Shown here piece after piece: positions 1 through 8,334 of a DNA stretch of 64,000 nt. Made by a program: the position numbers and the translations under genes. This DNA comes from Desulfovibrio sp. G11 (GTDB lineage Bacteria > Desulfobacterota > Desulfovibrionia > Desulfovibrionales > Desulfovibrionaceae). The stretch covers positions 1,916,501 through 1,980,500 of the forward strand of contig NZ_LT984798.1 in NCBI RefSeq assembly GCF_900243745.1. Reading direction: 5' to 3'. Position 1 is the stretch's first letter. Every line of letters starts with the position of its first letter. Under the pieces are notes generated by a model that ran no database searches, had not been told where the DNA came from, and saw nothing but the letters and a program-made list of their open reading frames with translations.

Positions 1-1
1 T

Positions 2-595
2 GCACCCTTTGCCCGCCTGCCCGAAGCCGGGAAAACCCAGATCAAGTCCGCTCTGGAGGCGGGTGCTCAAGGGCTGATTTTTCCCATGATTGAAAGCCGT
101 GAGCAACTGGACCGCGCCATTGACTGGGCCGTTTATCCCGGCCAGGACCATTGGCGTTCCGCCGGAGAAACCGCCGGTGAATACAGGGGAGTGGGCTTCT
201 GCCGGGCCAATGCATTCGGCAAATGCTTTGACGAGTATCGCGGCTCCCTCGCGCCCGAAATATTTCTTGTGGCGCAGATAGAGCATATCCGCGCTGTGGA
301 AAACCTGGATGCCATCCTGTCGCATCCGCGCCTGGACGCCATAATGGTCGGTCCATACGACCTTTCCGGCTCCATGGGGCTTACGGGGCAGTTTGACCAT
401 AAGGACTTCAAGGCGGCTATGGAGCGCATCGCGGCCGCCTGTGCGCGCCACAAGGCCCGCATGGGACTGCATATCGTGCAGCCCGACCCGGTTGAACTCG
501 GGCGGCAGATCGCGGCAGGCAGCCGTTTTATTGCCTACGGCATTGATTCCGTCTTTCTCTGGCATGCTGCTGAGCGGCCGGATCAGGGAGAATAA
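2..595 (+). CDS. HpcH/HpaI-family aldolase, C-terminal part (5' end outside window)
   Basis: The frame is open from the left edge of the window to a TAA at 593-595, so the 5' end lies outside. The protein shows features of the metal-dependent class II pyruvate aldolases of the HpcH/HpaI family: a FPMIES stretch, GFCRANAFG, QIEHIRAVENLD and the family signature VGPYDLSGSMG, in which the Glu and Asp are the usual metal ligands. Such enzymes reversibly join or split pyruvate (or a 2-keto acid) and an aldehyde. It is followed after 2 bases by an SDR gene and then a KdsB-like cytidylyltransferase, so an anabolic role making a 2-keto-3-deoxy sugar acid is an inference from context; aromatic catabolism is less likely. 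Family assignment is firm, substrate unknown. Confidence 0.8.
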   Translation, partial: APFARLPEAGKTQIKSALEAGAQGLIFPMIESREQLDRAIDWAVYPGQDHWRSAGETAGEYRGVGFCRANAFGKCFDEYRGSLAPEIFLVAQIEHIRAVENLDAILSHPRLDAIMVGPYDLSGSMGLTGQFDHKDFKAAMERIAAACARHKARMGLHIVQPDPVELGRQIAAGSRFIAYGIDSVFLWHAAERPDQGE

Positions 596-597
596 CT

Positions 598-1512
598 GTG
601 AAAATAACCGTTTTTGGCGGATCCGGCTTTCTGGGTTCGCATATTTGCGACAAGCTTTCTGATGCCGGGCATGCTGTCACAATTGTTGATCTGCATCCCT
701 CTCCCTGGCTGCGACCTGATCAGGCCATGCTCACGGGCAATATTCTTGAAGAAGAAACCGTGCGCAGGGCTGTGGAAGGCGCAGACATGGTGTTCAACTA
801 CGCGGGTATAGCCGACATCGGCGAAGCCAATAACCGCCCGGTGGACACAGCGCGCATCAATGTGCTCGGCAACGTCATGATTCTCGAAGCCTGCCGTCAG
901 GCCGGGGTACAGCGCTATGTCTTTGCCAGTTCCCTGTACGTGTACGGCAAGTCGGGCGGTTTTTATCGTTGCAGCAAGCAGGCGTGCGAGCTGTATATTG
1001 AAAATTATCAGGCCATGCACAACCTGCCTTACACCATACTGCGGTACGGTTCGCTGTACGGTCCCCGGTCAGACCGGCGTAACGCCATCAACCGCTTTGT
1101 GTACGAAGCTCTTTCCACAGGCGGTATTACCTATTATGGCGCGCCTACGGCCCTGCGCGAATATGTGCATGTGGATGATGCCAGCGCCGCCACCCTGGCC
1201 GTGCTGGCTCCGGAATTTGAAAACCAGAACATCATCATTTCCGGCAACCAGCCCATGCGGGTCGGCGACCTGTTCAAGATGATCGGTGAAATGCTGGGCA
1301 AGGAACTGGTCATCAATTACCAGAACGACCCCAACAGCGGGCATTATCAGGTAACGCCCTATGCCTTCATGCCCAAGGTGGGGCGCAAGCTGGTGCCGCC
1401 GCTTACCGTGGACCTCGGGCAGGGCATCCTGCGCGTTATGGAAGAAGAGCATAAGGAAATGCATCCGGATCTGGAGTCAGAGGGCGGCTATCTCGTGGCT
1501 ACAGACGACTAG
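598..1512 (+). CDS. NAD(P)-dependent epimerase/dehydratase (extended SDR)
   Basis: A 304-residue extended short-chain dehydrogenase. The N-terminus carries the dinucleotide-binding GGSGFLGSH motif (GxxGxxG) in a beta-alpha-beta context, followed by VFNYAG; the active-site Ser is in SSLYVYG and the Tyr-Lys pair in YRCSK. Length is typical of sugar-nucleotide epimerases/dehydratases. It starts at GTG (598), preceded by GGGAG, two bases after the upstream aldolase stop, so the two are translationally linked. It probably modifies a sugar or sugar-acid precursor for the same product as its neighbours (cytidylyltransferase, acyltransferase, phosphatase). The exact reaction cannot be told from the sequence. 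Confidence 0.82.
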   Translation: MKITVFGGSGFLGSHICDKLSDAGHAVTIVDLHPSPWLRPDQAMLTGNILEEETVRRAVEGADMVFNYAGIADIGEANNRPVDTARINVLGNVMILEACRQAGVQRYVFASSLYVYGKSGGFYRCSKQACELYIENYQAMHNLPYTILRYGSLYGPRSDRRNAINRFVYEALSTGGITYYGAPTALREYVHVDDASAATLAVLAPEFENQNIIISGNQPMRVGDLFKMIGEMLGKELVINYQNDPNSGHYQVTPYAFMPKVGRKLVPPLTVDLGQGILRVMEEEHKEMHPDLESEGGYLVATDD

Positions 1513-1629
1513 GCGCTGTTTGCGCACGGCTTTTTTCTTTCGTTCGTACAGGCTTGCTCGCCAAAACGCCTGTCCGGTGAGTCATGCTGAAAATATTTCT
1601 GAAATTTTGAGGCCATAAGGAGCCGCTAT

Positions 1630-2400
1630 ATGAACATTATTGCCATTATTCCCGCGCGTATGGGGTCCAGCCGTTATCCCGGCAAGCCGCTTGCCCTCAT
1701 CCACAACGTACCCATGGTGGGTCATGTGGCCTTTCGCACGGGCATGAGCAAAACGCTTTCTTCCACCTATGTGGCCACCTGCGATGAAATTATAGAAAAT
1801 TACTGCAAGGATGCGGGCCTGCCCTGCGTCATGACCGGCGATCATCATGTGCGCTGTTCTACGCGCACGGCCGAAGCCCTGCTCAAGATCGAGGCCGCCA
1901 CCGGCAAAAAGGCCGACATTGTTGTTATGGTGCAGGGCGACGAGCCTATGGTGCGGCCCGAGATGATCGACGCCGCCGTGGCCCCCATGCTGGCTGATCC
2001 GTCCATCAACGTGACCAACCTCATGGCTGATATGGATACCCTTGAAGAATTTGAAGACCCCAATGAAGTCAAGGTGGTGGTGGACAAGTTCAACGATGCC
2101 CTCTACTTCTCGCGCGAGCCGATTCCTTCGCGCAAAAAGGGATCGGACAAGGTGCCCATGCGCAAACAGGTCTGCATCATTCCTTTTCGCCGCGACTATC
2201 TGCTGCGCTTTAACGAAATGGAAGAAAGCCCCCTGGAGATCTACGAATCCGTGGACATGATGCGTATCCTTGAATACGGCGAAAAGGTGCGTATGGTTCC
2301 CACGGCCAGCCGCACCTGGAGCGTGGACACGCCCGAGGACCTCGTGCGCGTCTGCCGCCTTATGGAAGGTGACGACCTTATGAAGGAATACAGCAAATAA
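1630..2400 (+). CDS. KdsB-like sugar-acid cytidylyltransferase
   Basis: A 256-residue nucleotidyltransferase of the CMP-Kdo synthetase family. It has the N-terminal CTP-binding signature IPARMGSSRYPGKPL, VQGDEP (metal/CTP site), YFSREPIPSR, and the C-terminal ESVDMMRILEYG and SVDTPEDL blocks that KdsB proteins share. It would couple CMP to the anomeric hydroxyl of a keto-sugar acid. In place of the usual KdsB MT-DHxSGTDR block there is MTGDHHVRCSTRTAEA, so the sugar acid may not be Kdo. An AAGGAG precedes ATG 1630. The gene sits between an aldolase/SDR pair and an acyltransferase/HAD pair, which together could form a complete keto-sugar-acid pathway. Family sure, substrate uncertain. Confidence 0.8.
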   Translation: MNIIAIIPARMGSSRYPGKPLALIHNVPMVGHVAFRTGMSKTLSSTYVATCDEIIENYCKDAGLPCVMTGDHHVRCSTRTAEALLKIEAATGKKADIVVMVQGDEPMVRPEMIDAAVAPMLADPSINVTNLMADMDTLEEFEDPNEVKVVVDKFNDALYFSREPIPSRKKGSDKVPMRKQVCIIPFRRDYLLRFNEMEESPLEIYESVDMMRILEYGEKVRMVPTASRTWSVDTPEDLVRVCRLMEGDDLMKEYSK

Positions 2401-2402
2401 TC

Positions 2403-3128
2403 ATGGCTGCGCTCGAAAAAACGGGCATGACGCAAGAAGCGGGGCAGGCCGGCCGGGCCGGCCCTGCTGTACCCTCCGAATCCGCCGGTACCGCAGCGCC
2501 GGAGCATGGCGCTCCGGGCTGGTGCCGCCGTCTCGGGGCTGCGCTGGAAGAGCTGTGGATAGCCCTGCTCGGCTGGATACCCACGCCCGTGGGGCTGGCC
2601 CTGCGGCTTGCAGGCTGGCGCTGGCTTTTTGCCCGTTGCGGCTCGGTGCGCTTCAGCACGGGGCTGAGCCTCGCAGGCTGCCGGGGTATGTGCCTGGGCA
2701 GCAACGTACGCCTTGGGCGCGGCTGCTTTATCACTGCCACAGACGGCGAACTGGTGCTGCACGACAACGTGGCCCTGTCGCCCTATGTGCATGTGGGGGC
2801 CGATGCGGGCCGCATTGAAATCGGCGCGCACACGGCCGTGGGACCGGGAACGGTCATACGCGCGGCCAATCACTGCATAGCCCGTCAGGATGTGCCCATG
2901 ATGCATCAGGGGCACGTGCCGGGCGAGATCATTATTGAAGAAGACGTATGGATAGGGGCCAATTGCGTCATTACGCCCGATGTGCGCATCGGGCGCGGTG
3001 CGGTGGTGGGAGCGGGGGCCGTGGTTACCCGCAATGTGGCCCCCTTCAGCATAGTGGGCGGGGTTCCGGCCCGTGTCATCGGCATGCGCGGGCAGAGCGG
3101 ACAACCTGTGGGCGGCCAGATCGCGTAA
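2403..3128 (+). CDS. Hexapeptide-repeat acyltransferase
   Basis: A 241-residue left-handed beta-helix acyltransferase of the WbbJ/CysE/LacA superfamily. The first 80 residues are Ala/Gly/Pro-rich and contain a hydrophobic stretch; from about residue 95 the hexapeptide pattern begins (LGSNVRLGRGCFIT, GADAGRIEIGAHTAVGPG). The acceptor-binding and catalytic region includes the NHCIARQDVPM loop, then IIEEDVWIGANCVI, VRIGRGAVVGAGAVVT and the terminal GGVPARVIG. It probably transfers an acetyl or other acyl group onto a sugar hydroxyl or amine. It starts two bases after the cytidylyltransferase stop, so it belongs to the same operon; acylation of the same glycan precursor is inferred. Confidence 0.8.
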   Translation: MAALEKTGMTQEAGQAGRAGPAVPSESAGTAAPEHGAPGWCRRLGAALEELWIALLGWIPTPVGLALRLAGWRWLFARCGSVRFSTGLSLAGCRGMCLGSNVRLGRGCFITATDGELVLHDNVALSPYVHVGADAGRIEIGAHTAVGPGTVIRAANHCIARQDVPMMHQGHVPGEIIIEEDVWIGANCVITPDVRIGRGAVVGAGAVVTRNVAPFSIVGGVPARVIGMRGQSGQPVGGQIA

Positions 3129-3368
3129 GGGCTGTTGCCGCCAAGTCCCTTTGTGCGGGCGCTTCGTCAAAAGATAGTTTTGGCCGTTAAGGCATGGCAC
3201 AAGTACCTTTCTATAAAAAAGCCCTATTCCCCGGAGTTGCACCAATGGGATTAGTGAATACCTTGTAAGAAAGTACAAAAGCTCTTGCAGAAAACAGGCG
3301 CAGACACATCCGGCCTGCCGGGAAAAGACCACTTCAAGGCATACGCCCGGATGCCGAAAAGGATAATT

Positions 3369-4022
3369 ATGTCACTGCAATGTATTGTTTTTGACTGTGA
3401 CGGTGTCATACTGGACAGTGTGCCCGTAAAAACCCGGGCCTTTGCTCGCATTGCCGCGCCTTACGGGCAGGAGGCGCAAGACCGCTTTGTCATGTACCAC
3501 AGCCTGCACGGCGGTGTGAGCAGATACAGGAAATTTGAATGGCTTTACAACGAAGTGCTCGGCCGTGAGATAACGCAGGACGAGTCCGAAAGACTGGGCC
3601 GCCTGTTTGCAGAATACGCCCTGGACGAAGTGCGCCGCTGCCCGCTTATTCCCGGCGTCAAGGATGTGCTGGACACCTGGAAGGGCAGGCTGCCCCTCTA
3701 TGTCTGTTCCGGTGCGCCCCATGAAGAAGTGCAGGCTGTGCTGCGCGAGCGCGGGCTGGATCAGTACTTTACGTCCATTCACGGCTCTCCCCCGGCCAAG
3801 GCCCGGCTTCTGGCCCAGATTGTGGCCCCCCTGCCCCTGGCCCCGGAAAATGTGCTTATGGTGGGAGACGCCCCCACAGACCGCGATGCAGCGGAAGACG
3901 TGGGTACACTTTTTTACGGCGTGGGGCCGGACATCAAGCCGGCTTCGGACACCGCCTACCCCTGGGCCGAAGACCTTACGGGTCTCAATGACTGGATTGC
4001 GGCCCGCGTGGCCTCGGCCTGA
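3369..4022 (+). CDS. HAD-superfamily phosphatase
   Basis: A 217-residue haloacid dehalogenase-like hydrolase. Motif I is FDCDGVILDS near residue 8, where the first Asp is the nucleophile; a helical cap follows; motif II is VCSGAPHEE; the Lys of motif III is in PPAKARLL; and motif IV is MVGDAPTDRDAAE. Start 3369 was chosen because AAAAGGA lies just upstream and the family N-terminus begins there; the frame is open further upstream but lacks family similarity. It is the gph/phosphoglycolate-phosphatase type with a cap, not the small capless KdsC type. About 240 bases separate it from the acyltransferase. Dephosphorylation of a sugar-acid phosphate would fit the operon, but this is an inference. 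Confidence 0.8.
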   Translation: MSLQCIVFDCDGVILDSVPVKTRAFARIAAPYGQEAQDRFVMYHSLHGGVSRYRKFEWLYNEVLGREITQDESERLGRLFAEYALDEVRRCPLIPGVKDVLDTWKGRLPLYVCSGAPHEEVQAVLRERGLDQYFTSIHGSPPAKARLLAQIVAPLPLAPENVLMVGDAPTDRDAAEDVGTLFYGVGPDIKPASDTAYPWAEDLTGLNDWIAARVASA

Positions 4023-4077
4023 GCAACGTATAACAGCACGCCCCGCAGGTTGCCTGTGGGGCTTTTGCGTCTGAACT

Positions 4078-5082
4078 ATGAAAAAAAGATTATATATACT
4101 GCTTGCCTGCCTTATGGCTCTGCTCCTTGCGGGTTGCGACTCCGGCGGCAATGAAGACGCCTCTTCCGCAGCAAAGGAACAGGCACGGCAAGCGCCGGAA
4201 ACGGATCGCGCCGGGGCCGACAGGGCTTCGCAGGACCGCTTGCCCTATGAAGAGCAGGTTCAGGGGCCGCCGCCCTCACAGGAAGAGCTTGAAAAAGCCG
4301 ACGCCCTGGTGGCTTTCTATAACGTGGCTGCGGCCACTCTGGCCGAACCCTACTATGCCCAGGCCGAGGCTATGCTGGAAAATGTGCGCCATTACCTGCG
4401 GGAATGGACGTTGCCCCCGCGTCCTGCGCCTGGCGGGGATGGCAAGGTGCTTGCGCGTCGTCTGGCGGCTCCTGCGGATATGTTCGGCGAGGATGCAGCC
4501 GCGGCCCTTTCCCAGTGGGTCGAAGATATGGAAAAGAGCATCCAGAGCATGCGGGCCGACTACGCGACGCTGGGGCGCTATGTGCGGGATGAAAATATCC
4601 GCGATGATGGCGTGAAGGGCCGCGCCCTGGCGGCCAGTCTGGAAAAGGGGCATGAGCGCTTTATGGCCGCCCGGGACGGGTATCTGGCCCTTGTGGAGGA
4701 GCGGGCCGTCAAAGCCGAAGAAGCGCTGCTTTACGGGCATCCGCTCAGGCGGCAGATTCTGGAAGCCAGAAATATTTTCAGCCTGTACGTCACCGCGGCG
4801 GAGCTGCTGGCCGCCCAGACACCCGACCGCCAGACTCTCGGGCAGGTGCGGAGCAGGCTTGAGGCCGGGCTGCGCCGGGCCGGGCAGCCGCCATTTCCGG
4901 CTGCCCCGGAGGTGGAGCGGGCCTATCGTGATTTTCTTAAACAGGCTGCCCGGTATGAGGTTTTTCTGGCCCGGGGGCTGGACGAAGGCTTTTACAGCCC
5001 GGTGCGGCAGGAACTGAACAATACCGCCCAGGAAAGTCGTCAGGCCTATAATATTTTTGTACGCACGGCCAATTCCAACTGA
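4078..5082 (+). CDS. Predicted lipoprotein of unknown function
   Basis: A 334-residue protein with a clear type II signal peptide: a lysine-rich start, a hydrophobic core and the lipobox LLAGC, putting the lipidated Cys at about residue 20. A short low-complexity linker rich in Ala, Glu, Arg and Gln follows; the rest is highly helical and charged, with possible coiled-coil character (KADALVAFYNVAAATLAEPY, ALAASLEKGHERFMAARDGY). No catalytic motif is recognised. It is probably anchored in the cell envelope. A strong terminator lies 100 bases downstream. Function unknown. Confidence 0.7.
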   Translation: MKKRLYILLACLMALLLAGCDSGGNEDASSAAKEQARQAPETDRAGADRASQDRLPYEEQVQGPPPSQEELEKADALVAFYNVAAATLAEPYYAQAEAMLENVRHYLREWTLPPRPAPGGDGKVLARRLAAPADMFGEDAAAALSQWVEDMEKSIQSMRADYATLGRYVRDENIRDDGVKGRALAASLEKGHERFMAARDGYLALVEERAVKAEEALLYGHPLRRQILEARNIFSLYVTAAELLAAQTPDRQTLGQVRSRLEAGLRRAGQPPFPAAPEVERAYRDFLKQAARYEVFLARGLDEGFYSPVRQELNNTAQESRQAYNIFVRTANSN

Positions 5083-5182
5083 ACAGGCCTTTCCGGCGCG
5101 GAAAGCAGTGCGGCATTTTCAGACAGGGCAAAAATCCCTGCGGCCTGCAAGGCGCAGCGCAAGGTTTTATGAAAAGAGCGAA

Positions 5183-5215
5183 AAAGGCCCCTTTTGCATA
5201 AGGGGCCTTTCTTGC
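5183..5215 (+). terminator. Rho-independent terminator after the lipoprotein gene
   Basis: An 11-bp perfect stem, AAAGGCCCCTT (5183-5193) with AAGGGGCCTTT (5200-5210), loop TTGCAT. The T tail is short and interrupted (TTTCTTGC). The preceding A run would supply a T run on the opposite strand, so it may act in both directions. Confidence 0.75.
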
Positions 5216-5469
5216 TACTCTCTTTTGAAGACACTCACTACGCGTTTGCCATGGCAAGCATATGTGTTGCGGTCTTTATCCATACGCCCTTCGGTAGCGG
5301 AACTGTCCTGCACCTTTGTGGCATATGTCTGCCCGCGCAGCTGTCAGGGCGTTTCAACGCGAAACTGGTCCAGAAGATATTGTCGCCATGCTGCGGCGGG
5401 TCTGTCCGCTGCCGGGCACAAGCCTCGGTATATATCAATCGGGCAGCCACGCCCTACAGGAGAGCAGCC

Positions 5470-6702
5470 GTGAATACTGTCAGCTATTGTCCCAACAGCC
5501 TGTGCACAGGCACTGCCGATGCGGCGGATGTTGAGGTCTATGGGCCGGAAGTTGCCCGTGTTGCCCGCGCCTTTCATCAGGGCTTTGACCGCTATGCGCC
5601 CACGCCGCTGGTACGACTGAAAAATCTTGCTCATGAACTGGGGCTTGGCGAAATTCTGGTCAAGGACGAGTCGCAACGCTTTGGCCTCAATGCTTTCAAG
5701 GTGCTGGGCGGTTCTTACGCGGTGGCGCGTTATCTGGCCCGGCGGCTTGATTTGCCCATGAGCCGGGTCAGCCCGCAACTGCTGCGCTCCGCCGAGGTGC
5801 ATGAGCAGCTGGGAAAGATCACCCTGGTGACGGCTACTGACGGCAATCACGGCCGGGGCGTAGCCTGGACTGCCCAGCAGCTCGGCATGGGGGCCACGGT
5901 CTTCATGCCCGCAGGCTCCGCGCCGGTCAGGGCTGAAAACATCCGCAAGACCGGAGCGCAATGCACCATAACCGACCTCAACTATGATGATACCGTGCGT
6001 CTGGCCATGCAGCACGCGCAGGAAACGGACGGCGTGCTTGTGCAGGACACGGCCTGGGACGGGTATGAAGAGGTGCCGCTCTGGATCATGCAGGGGTATA
6101 CGACCCTGGCTCTGGAAGCAGACGAACAGTGGCGGGATTGCGGACTGCGCCCGCCGACCCATATTTTTCTGCAGGCCGGGGTGGGGTCCTTTGCGGCGGC
6201 GGTGCTTGGGTATTTTGCTGCCGTGTGGGGTGATGCCGCGCCGCAGGTCATTACTGTGGAGCCGCAGGCTGCCGACTGCTTTTTCCGTTCCTTCATGGCC
6301 GGAAACAGCGCTCCCCGCGCGGTCAGCGGCCATATGCGAACCATCATGGCAGGGCTTGCCTGCGGTGAGCCGAGCAGCCTGTGCTGGCCCCTTTTGCGCG
6401 ATAGGGCCGTGGGTGGCCTATCCTGCCACGATGTGGTGGCCGCCAACGGCATGCGCATCCTTGCCGCACCGCTGCCGGGCGACAGCCCCGTGTGCAGTGG
6501 CGAATCCGGGGCGGCTCCCCTGGGGGCCATCGAGCAGATCATGAAAAATCCGCAGATGCAGGACGTCCGTCAGGCCTTGAGGCTGGACGCAGCCTCCCGC
6601 ATTTTGCTTTTCAGCACCGAAGGGGATACCTCGCCCGAACTGTACCGCCAGATTGTCTGGTACGGCCGCTGCGCCGGGGTGGAGGCAGGATGGCCGTCAT
6701 AA
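5470..6702 (+). CDS. dpaL: Diaminopropionate ammonia-lyase
   Basis: A PLP enzyme (about 410 residues) that converts 2,3-diaminopropionate to pyruvate and two ammonia. The PLP lysine is in FGLNAFKVLGG at about residue 77, as in E. coli YgeX. The TATDGNHGRGVAW phosphate/substrate loop, VQDTAWDGYEEVP and a SGESGAAPLGA glycine-rich loop match the family. GTG at 5470 is preferred over upstream starts because AGGAG lies just before it and the family N-terminus begins here; the upstream extension in this frame runs through a terminator and is spurious. It stands alone between a terminator and a dispersed repeat, without the xdh/ssnA-type genes that accompany ygeX in E. coli. Confidence 0.88.
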   Translation: MNTVSYCPNSLCTGTADAADVEVYGPEVARVARAFHQGFDRYAPTPLVRLKNLAHELGLGEILVKDESQRFGLNAFKVLGGSYAVARYLARRLDLPMSRVSPQLLRSAEVHEQLGKITLVTATDGNHGRGVAWTAQQLGMGATVFMPAGSAPVRAENIRKTGAQCTITDLNYDDTVRLAMQHAQETDGVLVQDTAWDGYEEVPLWIMQGYTTLALEADEQWRDCGLRPPTHIFLQAGVGSFAAAVLGYFAAVWGDAAPQVITVEPQAADCFFRSFMAGNSAPRAVSGHMRTIMAGLACGEPSSLCWPLLRDRAVGGLSCHDVVAANGMRILAAPLPGDSPVCSGESGAAPLGAIEQIMKNPQMQDVRQALRLDAASRILLFSTEGDTSPELYRQIVWYGRCAGVEAGWPS

Positions 6703-6704
6703 CC

Positions 6705-6767
6705 AGAGCATTTTTACTTGAAAATGCTTTGGCGGCTGCGCGAGCAGGCGCAACGTATTTGCGTTGT
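6705..6767 (+). repeat. Dispersed repeat, copy A (just after dpaL stop)
   Basis: It begins 3 bases after the dpaL stop with AGAGCA and contains a hairpin: AGCATTTT (6707-6714), loop TACTTG, AAAATGCT (6721-6728). The stretch TGAAAATGCTTTGGCG (about 6719-6734) also occurs, on the other strand, right after the tgt stop (copy B near 23,550). See copies C and D. Function unknown; possibly a REP-like 3' end element. Confidence 0.5.
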
Positions 6768-6831
6768 CAAACGCCGTAGCGGGTGTGCTTTGCCTGTGAG
6801 AAGCGGTATTCCCAACGTACAGTCTATATAA

Positions 6832-6974
6832 GGGCATGACGGGCGGGATCGCCCAGGCCCCAGGACACGACAACGGAATAAAAAGGCCGTACGGATATTG
6901 TGATATGCCCCCATCAGAGTAGACAGCGATATAAAGGCCACTAGGCTGAACGCTGTAACCTGATGGGGGTTTTT
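6832..6974 (+). ncRNA. Candidate structured RNA with terminator-like 3' end
   Basis: In a 475-base gene-free stretch, 6908-6917 (CCCCCATCAG) pairs perfectly with 6960-6969 (CTGATGGGGG). Nested inside, ACAGCG (6923-6928) pairs with CGCTGT (6951-6956), and GCC/GGC can form an inner hairpin. The outer stem is followed directly by five T (6970-6974). A TATATA box (about 6825-6830) sits just before GGGCAT (6832-6837), which can pair alternatively with ATGCCC (6905-6910). This could be a small RNA of about 140 nt or a long terminator. It matches no RNA family I recognise. Extent and strand are inferred. Confidence 0.4.
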
Positions 6975-7177
6975 ATGTATTGCGCAAACATTGTGGCTTT
7001 GTTGCGTCAAAAAAACATCCGTTGGGTACGCCACTGTGCCGGCTTGCGCCGCAATGCCGCCACTGGCGGCTCCTGTGCGGGCGCAGGCTGTGCACCTGGA
7101 ATGCCGGATGTACAGGCTTCAGGCGCAAAGGCTGCACGTGTTCATGCGCCCGGCGTTTTCAGCCCGGTGATGGAAAA

Positions 7178-7948
7178 CTATTTTCCGCGAATCCAGTAGG
7201 TTTCAAAGCCGTCCTGCAGCCAGCCGTCCTGTACCTGGGTGCACCCTGCCTGCTTGAAAAGCTGACGGTATTCATCGCGCGTGCGCCGCCAGCCCCAGAA
7301 TTGCTGACGCCGTATCCCCAGATAATGCAGGAAGCCGCGAATAACAATCTTTATGGCGTTGACGAAGCTGCCGATAAAGGAATCCTCTTCCAGCAGGGAG
7401 GCCGAAAGCAGGATGATCTCTCCGCCGGGGGCCAGTTGGGCGCGCAGTTCCTGTAGCAGGTAGGTGAATTCGCGCGTGGGAATGCCGTAGTCCACAGTGG
7501 AAAGATAGATCATGTCATAGTGGACATCAGGCGGCAGGCAGGCCGGGGGCAGGCCGATATAGATGCGCTCGCTGGGAATCTGCTGGCGCAGCCATTTCAT
7601 GCCGACAGTGCTCGGCTCGTTGACGTGCAACTCCAGCTCGGGCATTTCCTCCAGCAGGATTTTTTCCATATAGCCCACGCCGCTGCCGATAGACAGCACA
7701 CGCACAGGTTCTGTGCGGGGCTGGGCTTCCCTGGCGACCTGATCACGCAACTGGCCGATGAGCCAGCGGGCGTCTTTGCGTTTGTTTTCGCGCCAGACAG
7801 CGGGCAGATCGTCCCAGTTTTTGTAGCGGCGAAAAAGCTCTTCGTAGAACACCGCATAGAACTTGGGTTCCGCCAGATGGAAAAAGGAGATATGCGAAAA
7901 GGACGTAAAGGGTATGCCCTGCCAGCTTTCTTGATAAAATCGCCGCAC
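7178..7948 (-). CDS. Class I SAM-dependent methyltransferase
   Basis: A 256-residue protein on the minus strand. SAM-binding motif I is VRVLSIGSGVGYMEK (about residues 83-97); an acidic Glu ends the next strand (LHVNEP); YDMIYLSTVDYGIP is the motif IV region; GGEIILLSASLLE is the post-motif strand. Start is GTG at 7948 with GGAGG 7 bases upstream. The N-terminal 80 residues are Phe/Trp/Tyr-rich and may carry substrate specificity. A long gap separates it from the nhc operon, so context gives no substrate. The methyltransferase fold is likely; target unknown. Confidence 0.7.
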   Translation of the reverse strand: MRRFYQESWQGIPFTSFSHISFFHLAEPKFYAVFYEELFRRYKNWDDLPAVWRENKRKDARWLIGQLRDQVAREAQPRTEPVRVLSIGSGVGYMEKILLEEMPELELHVNEPSTVGMKWLRQQIPSERIYIGLPPACLPPDVHYDMIYLSTVDYGIPTREFTYLLQELRAQLAPGGEIILLSASLLEEDSFIGSFVNAIKIVIRGFLHYLGIRRQQFWGWRRTRDEYRQLFKQAGCTQVQDGWLQDGFETYWIRGK

Positions 7949-8334
7949 GTCAAGCCTCCGATCATGGCTGCAAGTATGCGTTATTGCAACGCCGAAGCCA
8001 CTTCACACACTGTCAAGTATACCCCAAGCCACCCCAGGGCGCAATGCGCCGTCAATTGTTCTGCTGTGCGCTTTTTGCACACACAAGGGTTCGTGTGCGC
8101 CGCGCAGGGCTGCGGAATCATTGACCTGTATGGCCGGACGGGCCGGTTCCGGTTCGAATCGGTCCGAATCGGCTCGAGCCGGGCAAAAGGGGCAGTGGCT
8201 TGCCTGTATGCCCGACATGGGTGGTATGGCGCGCAAGGGTGGCTGTAAAAAGAATCTTTGTCAATGGACGGGGGGCGACACCGATTGGCGCCGCCCCCCG
8301 TGTTTCAGACTGTCATTTCAGGGTCGCAGACTCT

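Noticed and set aside
5194..5469. Upstream extension of the dpaL frame
   Set aside because: It begins inside the terminator hairpin and lacks similarity to the family; GTG 5470 has AGGAG and the expected N-terminus.
8140..8185. GGTTCGAATC sequence resembling a tRNA T loop
   Set aside because: The flanking bases do not pair as a T stem and no D or anticodon arm or acceptor stem is present; it is part of short repeated GGTTCGAATCGG/GGTCCGAATCGG sequence.
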